Shown here one piece after another: positions 34,840 through 44,246 of a DNA stretch of 64,000 nucleotides. Position 1 is the first letter of the stretch. Each line of letters starts with the position of its first letter. Under the pieces are notes generated by a model that was given only the letters and a program-made list of their open reading frames with translations, did not search any database and was not told where the DNA came from. The translations under genes were made by a program, and so were the position numbers. Origin of the DNA: Citromicrobium sp. (GTDB taxonomy: Bacteria > Pseudomonadota > Alphaproteobacteria > Sphingomonadales > Sphingomonadaceae); assembly GCA_002729695.1 (NCBI GenBank), contig PBYQ01000002.1, forward strand, positions 41,170 through 105,169. Direction: 5' to 3'.

Positions 34840-36806
34840 GTCCAGCGATCGCGCCAGGCCTGGAGCATCAGGATGCTCCAGAGCGCGGGCGTCCAGTCGG
34901 CCTTGCCGGAGAGATGGGCGTGCCAGGCGGCGCGAACCGGCACCGGATCGATCAGCCCATCGGCGGCCAGCCTGTCTGCCTGCAACAGATCCTCGGCCCA
35001 TTCGCGCAAGGGGCCTCGCAGCCAGTGGCCGATGGGGATGGCGAAGCCCGCTTTAGGTCGCTCGATCAGGGAGCGGGGCACATGGCGGAAGAGAATCTGG
35101 CGCAGCGGCCACTTGGCTTCTCCGCCATGCAGCTTCCAATCGGTCGGCCAGCGCGCCGATAGCGCGATGACATCGGGATCGAGGAAGGGGACGCGGGTTT
35201 CCAGGCTGACCGCCATTGCTGCACGATCGACCTTGCACAGAATATCGTCGGGCAGATAGCCGCGCATGTCGCGCAACATCATGCGCCCGGCAAAGTCGCC
35301 CGCAAGCCCTGCAGGGACCGGGTCGTCGACGGGCAAGGCGCTCGCCTGCGGATCGAAGCGGGTAAGGCGGGTACCGTTCCATTCGGTCAGGAGACTGCGA
35401 TAGAACGCATCGGGCGAGCTCGCCTGCCCCAGGCGACGGCCGAGCTTCAGAGCCTTTTCGGCCGGCCGGTTCACCCCCGCTAAGGCACCTGCGAAATCCC
35501 ACAGACGCTGCGGCGCATGCTCAATCGTGCCACCGAGCGCGCGTCGCACGACCGGGGGCATCAAGGCGATCCGGGACCACAGGCGCGGACCCCAAAGATA
35601 GCGATTGTACCCGCCGAAGAGTTCGTCCCCGCCATCGCCCGACAGCGCCACCGTCACGTGAGCGCGCGCGGCCTTGCACACCAGATGCGTGGGGATCTGC
35701 GACGAATCGGCAAAGGGTTCGTCGTACATGTCGGGCAACAAGGGGATCACCGCGCGCGCATCGGCATCGGTCACCGTCAGTTCGGTATGGTCTGTGCCCA
35801 AGTGTGCCGCGACTGCCGCTGCATGCGGTGCTTCGTTGAATTCCTGTTGTTCAAAGCCGATCGTGAAACTGCGCACCGGAGCAGAGGACACCGACTGCAT
35901 CAACGCGGTGATCAGCGAGCTGTCGATACCGCCAGAGAGAAACGCGCCGAGCGGCACGTCCGACAGCATCTGGCGCGATACGGCATCGCGCAGGGTCGCT
36001 TCGAGCGTATCGAGTGCTTCGTTGCGGTCCGTCAGCGGGGCGCGCAGCCCATGGTCCACGACGCTGCCCAAATCCCAGTAACGCCGTACGGTAACCGTGC
36101 CGTGGCTTTCGCCCGGGCGCAGCGGCGCGCGCGGCGGCGCGGCGGGCGGTGTTTCGCCGAAATCGACGATGGTCCCCGGTTCGAGCTTGAAAACACCTTC
36201 GAGAATGCTGAGCGGCGCGGGCACATAGGAAAACCCGATAAATTCCTGCACGGCCGCGTGGGACATCGCACTGCTGCATTGCGGGTGCGCGCGCAGGGCC
36301 TTCAGCTCTGAGGCAAAGACGATGTCCTCGCCAGCCCAGCCCCAGTACAGCGGCTTTTCCCCCATGCGGTCGCGCGCGAGCGAGAGGCGGCGGCGCTCGC
36401 GATCCCACAGCGCAATCGCAAACATGCCGGATGACCGTTCGAGCGTAGCGTCGAGGCCCCAGGCGGCGATCGCGGCAAGCAGCGTCTCTGTGTCCGAATG
36501 CCCGCGCCATTGCGGCGCCATTCCTTCTGCGGCCAGTCGTTCGCGCAGTTCGAGATGGTTGTAGATTTCGCCGTTGAATGCCGTGACGAAGCGACCGCAG
36601 CGCGAGTGCATCGGCTGCGCGCCCGCCTCGCTCAGATCGAGGATCGACAGACGCCGGTGTCCCAGTGCGATGCCTGCGCTTTCGTCGTACCAGGCGCCGC
36701 TCGCATCGGGCCCGCGATGCACCAGGCTCGCAGTCATCCGGTCAAGGATTCCGGGTAGGCTCCCTTTGCTCCCGGATCGGGGCAAGATCCCGGTCAACCC
36801 GCACAT
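34836..36806 (-). CDS. asnB: asparagine synthase-type amidotransferase (glutamine-hydrolysing)
   Basis: A 656-residue class II glutamine amidotransferase. Cys2 (MCGLTG) is the glutaminase nucleophile, with HRGPDASG and FNGEIYNH as glutaminase motifs. The synthetase half has the PP-loop LSGGIDSSLI and SGDGGDELFGGYNRY. Members in capsule and exopolysaccharide loci are thought to amidate uronic acids rather than make asparagine; the dehydrogenase and epimerase at 60-64 kb would supply such uronates. It starts at 36806 so that the cysteine is residue 2. It lies between GT2 and GT4 genes in a coupled run. Confidence 0.88.
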   Translation of the reverse strand: MCGLTGILPRSGSKGSLPGILDRMTASLVHRGPDASGAWYDESAGIALGHRRLSILDLSEAGAQPMHSRCGRFVTAFNGEIYNHLELRERLAAEGMAPQWRGHSDTETLLAAIAAWGLDATLERSSGMFAIALWDRERRRLSLARDRMGEKPLYWGWAGEDIVFASELKALRAHPQCSSAMSHAAVQEFIGFSYVPAPLSILEGVFKLEPGTIVDFGETPPAAPPRAPLRPGESHGTVTVRRYWDLGSVVDHGLRAPLTDRNEALDTLEATLRDAVSRQMLSDVPLGAFLSGGIDSSLITALMQSVSSAPVRSFTIGFEQQEFNEAPHAAAVAAHLGTDHTELTVTDADARAVIPLLPDMYDEPFADSSQIPTHLVCKAARAHVTVALSGDGGDELFGGYNRYLWGPRLWSRIALMPPVVRRALGGTIEHAPQRLWDFAGALAGVNRPAEKALKLGRRLGQASSPDAFYRSLLTEWNGTRLTRFDPQASALPVDDPVPAGLAGDFAGRMMLRDMRGYLPDDILCKVDRAAMAVSLETRVPFLDPDVIALSARWPTDWKLHGGEAKWPLRQILFRHVPRSLIERPKAGFAIPIGHWLRGPLREWAEDLLQADRLAADGLIDPVPVRAAWHAHLSGKADWTPALWSILMLQAWRDRWT

Positions 36807-36815
36807 TGATGCCAC

Positions 36816-37694
36816 CTATTGCTTTGCATGGCCCCCCGGGTGGGCGGCAGTGAAGGTCAACGCCTTGGCGATGCAGCGCAGCGCCATCAAGGGCCTTCCC
36901 GCGCGTAGCCACGATTTGCCCAGGATACCGGCGATCCTGTGGCGCAGATGGCGCAAATCGGCAGGCTGTGCCCGCGCCATCCGGTGAGCGTGATCGAGCA
37001 AGACGAAGTAGCCGCGCGAAATCCCTGCGAGATTGCTCATCGCACTCCCGCCATGCAGCCGATATTCGTAGACGGGTTCTGTGACCGCGCCATGCAACAG
37101 ATCGCGATCGTGCGCAGCGCTGAGGAAGAAGATGATATCCTCGCAATGCGTTGTCGCGGTGTCGAACTCCAGCCCGGCGATGGCTGCCGCGCGCACCATG
37201 TAGAATGGCCCGAAGAAGACGTTCTCGTCGAGACGCAGCAGCGGCTGGAAAAACGGCTGAACTTCGGTCGATGGCCGGTACAGGCGCACGTCCTCGCCAT
37301 CGCGCGTCACCCTGATCGGGCCGCTCGCAATGTCGATCCGCGGATTGTCGCGCAGAAAATCGACACGAAGCGTCAGCGCCGCCTCGGGCAGGATGTCGTC
37401 TGCATCGACAAAGGTGATCAGGTCGCCGCGGGCATGCTTAAGCGCGGTATTGCGCGCCGCGCTGGCCCCGGCATTGTCCTGCCGAATTACCTCTATGCGC
37501 GGATCGTCGAACGCGCTCGCGAACGCGAAGGTCGCGTCGTTGCTTCCGTCATCGACGATGATCAGCTGCCATTCCCGATAGGTCTGGCACAGGACTGACC
37601 GGATCGCTTCGGCCAGAAACTCCGCCGCATTGTAGGCCGGCATGATGATCGACACGAGCGGCGAGGCCTGAGGCGCGGCAGGGCTATCCGGCAT
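36816..37694 (-). CDS. GT2 family glycosyltransferase
   Basis: A 292-residue GT-A enzyme beginning VSIIMPAYNAAEFLAEAIRS. It has IIVDDGSNDAT and the DXD motif in FVDADDILP. TTHCEDIIFFLS corresponds to the acceptor-side ED motif. The start overlaps the acyltransferase gene by 11 bases, and asnB begins 9 bases after its stop. Donor unknown. The C-terminal 60 residues are basic and helical, perhaps membrane associated. Confidence 0.88.
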   Translation of the reverse strand: MPDSPAAPQASPLVSIIMPAYNAAEFLAEAIRSVLCQTYREWQLIIVDDGSNDATFAFASAFDDPRIEVIRQDNAGASAARNTALKHARGDLITFVDADDILPEAALTLRVDFLRDNPRIDIASGPIRVTRDGEDVRLYRPSTEVQPFFQPLLRLDENVFFGPFYMVRAAAIAGLEFDTATTHCEDIIFFLSAAHDRDLLHGAVTEPVYEYRLHGGSAMSNLAGISRGYFVLLDHAHRMARAQPADLRHLRHRIAGILGKSWLRAGRPLMALRCIAKALTFTAAHPGGHAKQ

Positions 37695-38742
37695 GGGCCT
37701 TGCCCCCGTCCTGCGCCCCGCCGGCCGCCCTTAATCCACCCCGCCGTACGATCTTGAGTGTCGGCCGTTCGACGGCGGCGAAGTAGATGGAGCCGGCGAG
37801 GATGCCCAGCAGCGCCGTGACGGCGAAGATCGCCCATTTACCCATGTAGGGCGCAAGCAACCCGGCCGACACGGAAATGACCGGGCTGTGGACCAGATAG
37901 ATCGAATAGGATGCGGTGCCGAGGAACAGTGCGCCGCGAAACACGGCCTGCCCCTGTATCGGCTTCAGCAGTGCGAGCCCAAGCACGACCAGCGCCAGCG
38001 GCGGCCCCATCAGCAGCTTGTTATCGAGCAGGTGTAACGGCACGAGAGCGATCACGGCGAGCAGGCCGGGCACGATCAGCCAGTACCGCCACTTGCGATC
38101 GATCTTCGGGAAGACCCACGCGCTCGCCATGCCGAGGAAGAATTCGAGAATGATCGGGTTCGACAAGGCTGTCATCGCAGGCGACAACGCAAGGTCCGGC
38201 CACAGGATCGCCTTCGCGCCGATCCATCCAAGCCACACCGCGCCTGCCACGACCATCGCGATCTTCGCGAGATAGCGGAGCAGGAAGAACGCGTAGAAGA
38301 TCAACTCGTAGGTCAGGGTCCACGCGACCGACAAGGCCGATACCGTTGCCAATGGCAGCAGCGTGAGCGTTGCTAGCACGCTCCAGTTCCGCGCCTCCTG
38401 ACCCCCCTGAAACAGCAGGAGCAGGCCCATCCAGGCGATCGCGATTGGCAGATAGGGCAGGTAAATGCGGGTCAGGCGTTTCCAGCCATATCGCCGCGCG
38501 GGCGCCAAGCCGGGCGCATCTTTGCGATGTGCGTAGAAGATGATGAAGCCGCTGAGGACGAAGAAGAAATCGACCCCATACGCCCCCCAGCCGAAGTAGC
38601 GCTGGCCCGGCAGGCCGAGGAAATGCGCGCTTGCCTGATCGGCATGGTGGAAGACCACCAGCATCGCCGCAACGGCACGGCCGATTTGCAGCCATTCGAG
38701 CTTGGCGCGGTCCTGCGTGCTGCTGGGCGAGGCTGTGGTCAC
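37684..38742 (-). CDS. acyltransferase 3 family membrane protein (OafA/YrhL-like)
   Basis: A 352-residue protein with about 10 membrane helices. The N-terminal segment has the family motifs LQIGRAVAAMLVVFHHAD and GVDFFFVLSGFIIFY. Such enzymes transfer acetyl or other acyl groups from the cytoplasm to sugars on the periplasmic side. Here it probably O-acylates the polysaccharide. The C-terminal 20 residues are short and basic. It begins 11 bases after the dehydratase-like gene stop. Confidence 0.89.
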   Translation of the reverse strand: MTTASPSSTQDRAKLEWLQIGRAVAAMLVVFHHADQASAHFLGLPGQRYFGWGAYGVDFFFVLSGFIIFYAHRKDAPGLAPARRYGWKRLTRIYLPYLPIAIAWMGLLLLFQGGQEARNWSVLATLTLLPLATVSALSVAWTLTYELIFYAFFLLRYLAKIAMVVAGAVWLGWIGAKAILWPDLALSPAMTALSNPIILEFFLGMASAWVFPKIDRKWRYWLIVPGLLAVIALVPLHLLDNKLLMGPPLALVVLGLALLKPIQGQAVFRGALFLGTASYSIYLVHSPVISVSAGLLAPYMGKWAIFAVTALLGILAGSIYFAAVERPTLKIVRRGGLRAAGGAQDGGKAHAG

Positions 38743-38752
38743 ATGCGGCTCG

Positions 38753-39730
38753 TCAGGCGATCATGCCCTCGTCGCGCAGCACGCTGCGGATATCGTCGAC
38801 CGAGAGCCACTGGTCATTGTCGCCGGAGCCGTATTCGAACAGCGTTTCCAGCTTCGTTGCGCCGGTCTGTTCGCAATAGGGCGCGACGTCCCACCGTCCT
38901 GTGCGGGGCAGGAAGACGTAGTTTGCGCCGCGCTTCACGACCTGCGGCGATTCGACCATCGAGAACATGATTTCGTGCATCTTTTCGCCCGGCCGCGATC
39001 CGATGATCCGGTGCTCCGCGTCGGGCGCGATCGCTTCGGCCATGTCGCCCACCCTGTAGGAGGGCGAGATCGGCATGAAGATGTCTCCACCCAAGCCATC
39101 GGTCACGGCCGTCATGACCAGATCCACGCCGTCGCGCTTGGCGATCGAGAAGCGCGTCATGTCCGGATCGGTAATCGTGAGAACGCCGCTTTCCTTCTGC
39201 TTGAGGAACAGCGGTGCCACGGAGCTGCGGGTGTCGATCACGTTGGCGTAGCGGACCAGCGAATAGCGGGCGTTCTGGCGCTTGTCGGCGTCCACCAGAA
39301 TGCGCTCCATCGCGAACTTCGTCGTCCCGTAGATGGTGGAGGGGGCGACCGCCTTGTCGCTGGAAATGGCGACGACCTTCGATACGTCGCTCCGCCCGAC
39401 CGCGCGGGTCAGCGCATTTGCGCCTCCGACATTGATCCGGTGGCATTCTGCGGGGTTCGCCTCGGCATGGGGCACCAGCCGCATGGCAGCCGTGTGAATG
39501 ACCGTATCGATCCCGGCCAGCGCACGAAACAGGGCCTCTTCATCGCAGATGTCGCCGAGAAAGAAATCGAACGGCGTTCCACGCTCGGCGACCCGTTGCA
39601 TCATGTCGCCCTGCTTGTGCTCGTCGCGCGAGTAGATGGCGATCCGCTCGACTGCCGGATCGGCCAGCAGCCGCTCTACGATCGCACCAGCAACCGACCC
39701 GGTTCCCCCAGTTATGAGGACCTGTTGCAA
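38753..39730 (-). CDS. CapD/FlaA1-like UDP-sugar 4,6-dehydratase or epimerase (SDR)
   Basis: A 325-residue short-chain dehydrogenase of the polysaccharide biosynthesis (Polysacc_synt_2) group. It has the cofactor loop GGTGSVAG, VVAISSDKAVAPSTIYGTTK with the catalytic YxxxK, and HTAAMRLVPHAE. Soluble members such as FlaA1/PseB and CapE are UDP-GlcNAc 4,6-dehydratases; others are 4-epimerases. It lacks the membrane half of large CapD proteins. The product sugar cannot be decided from the sequence. It lies between an acyltransferase and a glycosyltransferase with tight spacing. Confidence 0.82.
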   Translation of the reverse strand: MQQVLITGGTGSVAGAIVERLLADPAVERIAIYSRDEHKQGDMMQRVAERGTPFDFFLGDICDEEALFRALAGIDTVIHTAAMRLVPHAEANPAECHRINVGGANALTRAVGRSDVSKVVAISSDKAVAPSTIYGTTKFAMERILVDADKRQNARYSLVRYANVIDTRSSVAPLFLKQKESGVLTITDPDMTRFSIAKRDGVDLVMTAVTDGLGGDIFMPISPSYRVGDMAEAIAPDAEHRIIGSRPGEKMHEIMFSMVESPQVVKRGANYVFLPRTGRWDVAPYCEQTGATKLETLFEYGSGDNDQWLSVDDIRSVLRDEGMIA

Positions 39731-39742
39731 ATTAACCTCCCG

Positions 39743-40972
39743 TCACTGCTTTACGAGCGCTGCCATGGCGGCGCGAAAAATCGGATTGAGGGCATCGAAA
39801 CCACGGTATTCGAGCCCGAAATTGCGGCATCGCGCACGCAAGGTATCGCGATCCTCGGTCAGGTAATGTTCGATCTCGGGCCATGCGGCGCGAAACGCCT
39901 CGGGCTCGAACCGGGGGACGACCACGCCAACGTCCTGTTCGGTCGCGTGGAGGTAGTCTTCGGAAACGCCCGCCGGGGTCAGGAACGGCATGCCCGAGCA
40001 CAGGTATTCGCCGGTCTTGATGCTCGAGCGATATTCCTGCCCCGGCCCGGGCGGAATTGTGATCAGCCCCATGTCGCCGGCGAAATAATAGCGTTCGATC
40101 TCGTCATACGTGCTGTGGCAGATGCTGTACTTGTCCGCCGGGACTCCGGCTGCATCGAACAGAGCGACGACCGTGGCATCGTCTGCCGGGGTAACCATCA
40201 GCAGATGCAGCGAGGGTTCGAATTCGAGCAGCACCGCCATCATCTCGGCGATTTCGCGGTCGTAATAGAGCCCGCCGAACTTGCCGGAATAGAACAGTGT
40301 CGGCTGGCCCGGGGCGAGCCCCAGTTGCGCGCGCACCTCTTCGCGGATTGCCGGGTCGAACAGGAATTTGTTGCCGTTGACGACCGTGGGGACCCGGAAG
40401 AATTTCGCCCTCGCTCCGATCGAGCCGAGCCATTCGCCCATGAAGCGCGTTCCCGAGGCGATGACATGCGCGAACCGTGCAGAGGCATCCTCCAGTCGCT
40501 TCGTAATCCGATACTGCGCGCTGTCCTTGCGCCACATGCCCGATGCGACCGACACGTCGCTATGCGGTTCGTACTGGTACAGGAACAGGCGCATGCCCAG
40601 CACGCGCGCGTAAAGGTAGGCGTAGGATCCGGCGATCGAACCCAGCGTCACGATATGGCGGAAGCCTTTCGCACGCAGCCTGGCCATCGCGGCGAAGCCC
40701 GCCGCGACATCGCGGCCCTTGCGCGACAGCTGCATCCCCGGATGCCAGGTCAGCTGCGTCCATTCGAGACCCTGCGACTGCCAGTGGGCGACGAGCTTTT
40801 CCTGCTCGGGAGTGAGCGGAATGGCCGGATCTTCGTAGGTGACGACATGCAGGCGATACGGCGCGTCCGGATCATCCAGGATGTTCTTGATATACATCCA
40901 GAAATTCCCCTGAATCAGGGGGTCGAACAAACGATTGTACAGGAAAATGACCACAGGAGTGGGCGTCGTCAC
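39743..40972 (-). CDS. GT-B glycosyltransferase (GT4-like)
   Basis: A 409-residue protein with an N-terminal Rossmann-like domain (PVVIFLYNRLFDP) and a C-terminal donor domain: LFYSGKFGGLYYDREIAEMM, then EYRSSIKTGEYLCSGMPFL. The usual E-x7-E pattern is partly changed (S-x2-K-x2-E). The start overlaps the preceding gene's stop by 4 bases. Acceptor and donor unknown. Confidence 0.8.
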   Translation of the reverse strand: MTTPTPVVIFLYNRLFDPLIQGNFWMYIKNILDDPDAPYRLHVVTYEDPAIPLTPEQEKLVAHWQSQGLEWTQLTWHPGMQLSRKGRDVAAGFAAMARLRAKGFRHIVTLGSIAGSYAYLYARVLGMRLFLYQYEPHSDVSVASGMWRKDSAQYRITKRLEDASARFAHVIASGTRFMGEWLGSIGARAKFFRVPTVVNGNKFLFDPAIREEVRAQLGLAPGQPTLFYSGKFGGLYYDREIAEMMAVLLEFEPSLHLLMVTPADDATVVALFDAAGVPADKYSICHSTYDEIERYYFAGDMGLITIPPGPGQEYRSSIKTGEYLCSGMPFLTPAGVSEDYLHATEQDVGVVVPRFEPEAFRAAWPEIEHYLTEDRDTLRARCRNFGLEYRGFDALNPIFRAAMAALVKQ

Positions 40973-42084
40973 GTTACGCCTCCATCTCTAATTGCGCGTC
41001 CATGCGCGCCCAGCGCGTCGGCGATACGATCTACCTGGCGCTGATAGGTATTGTTCATGGCGAAGGCAATCCTCGCTTCACGCAAGGCGGGAGAATCATA
41101 TTTCTCGAGATTTTTGAGCGCGTAATCGAAGGCTTCGCGAAAATCCCCGCCGGGCCCGGACATTACGAACAGCTCCGATATCTCCGCATAGGCGGAGGTA
41201 TAGCTGGCGACGATCGGAGACCCGCTGAGAAGGTATTCCATCATCTTGTGGGGGTTGGACTGATCCTCGAAATGGGCCTTCTGATAGCAAAGCATCTGCA
41301 GGTCTGCGTTGGCGAGGATGGCCAACAGACGGTCGGGATCGACCTTGCCGTGCAGGATTACATTGGCACGGCGCGCAAGCTGGTCGCGGAACGGATCGCC
41401 ATCCCTGAAACCGCCGAAGAAATGGAACCAGACTTCGCCATGCGAGGCCACGCATTCCAGAATGGTTTCCCGGTCGAGGTAAGCCATCGACATGTTGCCG
41501 CAGTAAACACAGTGAATGCCGGGCTCGGCGAATAGCGCCGCTTCGTCTTTCGGATCGTATGGGTGCGTCCAGACGCCATGCGTGATGATGGTGACGGGCT
41601 TTCCGGCCACCTCCAGGCGGAGCGCGATTTCCCGGCTCGTGCAGAAAACCGCGTCGGCAGTATGCGCAGCGATTTGCGGGTGGAAATTCTGGTTGAGATC
41701 GACCTGATGGTAGATTTTCAAACGATCGCCCGCGAACCGCATGTCGTAGAAACGCGAATTCTCGAACAGCCAGACAACGTCGATCCGGGCACCGGTCTGC
41801 CTTTCGAGCCGGGAAAGCCAGCGCGCTTCGAGCTGGCGGCGCAAGATGGCTGGCCAGAAGCGCAAGCCGGGCGCAACTCGCGCGCTTCGCACGACATGGA
41901 GTGCACCGGAAATGCCTTCGCCAGCCAGATCGACCGGCGTGATGTCGATGCCCGGGATCCCATCGGCTGGAGGATCGAGGAACACGACACTGTGTCCGCG
42001 TCTGGCAAGTTCGCGCGCATAGTGATGCTTGCTGACCGAATGCGCGCTCCATGGTTCAGGCGAAATGATCAGGATGGTGCTCAC
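40969..42084 (-). CDS. GT-B glycosyltransferase
   Basis: A 371-residue protein that opens ILIISPEPWSAHSVSKHHYA and has NPHKMMEYLLSGSPIVASYT at the donor site, as in GT4-like enzymes of surface-polysaccharide loci. Residues VDVVWLFENSRFYDMRF mark the interdomain region. It is coupled by 4-base overlaps to genes on both sides, giving a run of three glycosyltransferases (43283 to 39743). Confidence 0.82.
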   Translation of the reverse strand: MSTILIISPEPWSAHSVSKHHYARELARRGHSVVFLDPPADGIPGIDITPVDLAGEGISGALHVVRSARVAPGLRFWPAILRRQLEARWLSRLERQTGARIDVVWLFENSRFYDMRFAGDRLKIYHQVDLNQNFHPQIAAHTADAVFCTSREIALRLEVAGKPVTIITHGVWTHPYDPKDEAALFAEPGIHCVYCGNMSMAYLDRETILECVASHGEVWFHFFGGFRDGDPFRDQLARRANVILHGKVDPDRLLAILANADLQMLCYQKAHFEDQSNPHKMMEYLLSGSPIVASYTSAYAEISELFVMSGPGGDFREAFDYALKNLEKYDSPALREARIAFAMNNTYQRQVDRIADALGAHGRAIRDGGVT

Positions 42085-43283
42085 GATCTTCCAGTCCTGT
42101 TCCGGCTGGTGCCCAATGGCGCATGTCGACTGCCATTTTGCCCTTCGAGTGCTGCGTCAAGAACGTTGCGATAGGCTTCTCGGAGGGCGGAAGGCGAAAA
42201 GCGCTGCGCTGCGCTTCTGGCGATGGCGGCCCGGTCGATCTCGCCGCGCTTGTGACGGTCGGCAAACAGCGTGATCGCCTGCGCCCAGTCTTCCGGATTG
42301 CTGCCGTCGTCCAGTTGCTGCCAGTCATCGGGGCCCGCGTATTCGGCGACTGCAGGAATGTAGGGCCCGACCAGTGGGACGCCCGCGCCCAAAGCTTCCG
42401 CACAGGCAATGGAGAACGTCTCGTGGTCCGAATTGAACAAATTGGCATCGCTGCGCGCGAGCTGGTGGGCGATCTCGTCTTTCTTCATCCAGCCGGCGAA
42501 GGTCGTCCGTTCGGCTAGCGCCGAGTCCGCCACCAGCGCGCGCATCTCACCCACCAATTCGCCATCGCCCCCCAGCACCAGTTCGAACCGGGTACCACGC
42601 TCCGCTGCAAGGGCGAGACCTTGCAGCATGGGGATGGGGCGCTTGATCGGAACCCACCGATTGGCACTGAACAGTACCGGCACGGCGTTGGTAGCTTCGC
42701 TCGCACCGTGAAATGGAACGACATTGGGCACCACGTGCCCGTTCACGTCTTCCTGCCCGGCAAAAGCGGCAATGTCGTCGAGCAGCGATTGCGAGACTGC
42801 CAGCAGTGGAAACCCTTGCCGGAAAGGCCGGCCCATCCGTCTCTTGGCCGGCCCGTCGGGAAGATGAAAGCCGTAATGGTAGGCGGACCAATGCTCGGTC
42901 ATGATGATCGGTTTGCCGATCAGCCACTTCCACAGATGCATCTGCGAAAGAAGGGGTTGCGCGATATGCACGTGAAGGATGTCGTACCGCCAAAATTTCT
43001 CGCGAAACAGTGCGTACAGGAGCAAAAAGGTGCTGAGGAATTCGCCGAGACGACCGCGGTGAAAACGGCTCAGGCAGAAATATCCGTTTGTTCCCGGTTC
43101 CAGCTCCACGCGCCGCACCTCCGCGATCTTCCGCTTGTTGGGGCGTACCTGCACCGCCATGACAGCGCCGGGCACCTCCTCTCGCAGCACCCGCACCTGT
43201 TCGTGAATGAAGTTCCCCTCATTCGGATTCCAAGGGTTCGGATACCAGTTGGCAATATGAAGGACCGTCGGGTGCATCACCAT
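42081..43283 (-). CDS. GT4 family glycosyltransferase
   Basis: A 400-residue GT4 enzyme. N-terminal domain: VLHIANWYPNPWNPNEGNFI. Donor domain: LVLGGDGELVGEM and NSDHETFSIACAEALGAGVP, containing the E-x7-E motif. Two ATGs are possible, at 43283 and 43277. It is the first gene of the coupled glycosyltransferase run. The 209 bases upstream, before the sulfotransferase genes, are relatively AT rich and may hold a promoter, but I see no clear minus-35/minus-10 pair. Confidence 0.87.
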   Translation of the reverse strand: MVMHPTVLHIANWYPNPWNPNEGNFIHEQVRVLREEVPGAVMAVQVRPNKRKIAEVRRVELEPGTNGYFCLSRFHRGRLGEFLSTFLLLYALFREKFWRYDILHVHIAQPLLSQMHLWKWLIGKPIIMTEHWSAYHYGFHLPDGPAKRRMGRPFRQGFPLLAVSQSLLDDIAAFAGQEDVNGHVVPNVVPFHGASEATNAVPVLFSANRWVPIKRPIPMLQGLALAAERGTRFELVLGGDGELVGEMRALVADSALAERTTFAGWMKKDEIAHQLARSDANLFNSDHETFSIACAEALGAGVPLVGPYIPAVAEYAGPDDWQQLDDGSNPEDWAQAITLFADRHKRGEIDRAAIARSAAQRFSPSALREAYRNVLDAALEGQNGSRHAPLGTSRNRTGRS

Positions 43284-43492
43284 GTTATATTACCGCAAGA
43301 ATAAGCTTGGAGGCACCCCGCCGGGTTCCAACGGAAAGCGCGCTTGGCCAAGAGCGTCGCAGTGTCTCGACTCGACTTCAGGAATAAGATCGATTCCGGG
43401 ATTCTTTGCTCTTTCCCTGAATGAGTCACTCGATGCATGACCTCGATGTCTGAGGCCGGATAAGTCTAGTTTCTTGCATTTTAAAGGCTGGA

Positions 43493-44245
43493 TCACCTGC
43501 GGTTTGGGACGGCAAAGTTGGAGGCGGGGACTTCCAGTACTGCCGACCCATCTCTCGCTTCGCCGAAAGCATAGCCAAAGATGCGGACGTCATCCGCAAA
43601 GTGGTCGCCAACAAGTTCTACGATACTGGAATCGCTGTAGTAATCCAGATAGCTCGACCGCTTGGAAATTTTCATATGCGGTAAATTCGCCGCAACGCCG
43701 GCCTCGTCGCATACAATCTGAAATCCTTCGCTCAATTTTTCAAAAGCGATGATGCGATTGATCAAGAGTCTTCCGGAACTGTCTGAAATCCACTGGCACT
43801 GCGTCTGAAACATCGTTTCAACATCACGGTACTTCGGATTTTTGCGTTCAAGAGTTTCGTACGCCCAGTCGGCAAACGAAATATGCTGGTCGCCCAAGCC
43901 GGTCGTATTCATTTTGACTCGATGAGCATACTGAGAGACAAGCCTGTCCCAAGGGTTCCGGACAACCGTAAAGCGGTAGGCCTCGTGGAATCGTCTTTCA
44001 CCAAGCCGATTCAGTTTATCTAACGCGCTCTCATGATTGAATGGGATATTCAATGCATGCTGGATCGATGTTCCCGCGCATTTATTTATGTGAACGAACA
44101 ATAACCGATCGAACGCCTCGGATTTAAATAAGGAGAACCGATTAATTAATTCACGAGGAAGGCCTTTCAATCTGTGATATTTGTTCCGTGCATTCTTGGC
44201 AGAGGTCGTTGCTAAGCTCTTATGACTGGCATGCGGTTCGGACAT
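43493..44245 (-). CDS. sulfotransferase family 2 protein
   Basis: A 250-residue PAPS-dependent sulfotransferase. It has the 5'-phosphosulfate loop FVHINKCAGTSIQHAL and the 3'-phosphate motif VVRNPWDRLVSQYAHRV, the signature of the Sulfotransfer_2 (carbohydrate) family. Its probable role is sulfation of the polysaccharide or its precursor. The ATG at 44245 has GAGGAG 8 bases upstream; an ATG at 44266 would overlap the preceding gene. Base composition is clearly lower in GC than the neighbours, as in the preceding gene, which suggests transfer from another organism. Confidence 0.85.
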   Translation of the reverse strand: MSEPHASHKSLATTSAKNARNKYHRLKGLPRELINRFSLFKSEAFDRLLFVHINKCAGTSIQHALNIPFNHESALDKLNRLGERRFHEAYRFTVVRNPWDRLVSQYAHRVKMNTTGLGDQHISFADWAYETLERKNPKYRDVETMFQTQCQWISDSSGRLLINRIIAFEKLSEGFQIVCDEAGVAANLPHMKISKRSSYLDYYSDSSIVELVGDHFADDVRIFGYAFGEARDGSAVLEVPASNFAVPNRR

Positions 44246-44246
44246 G

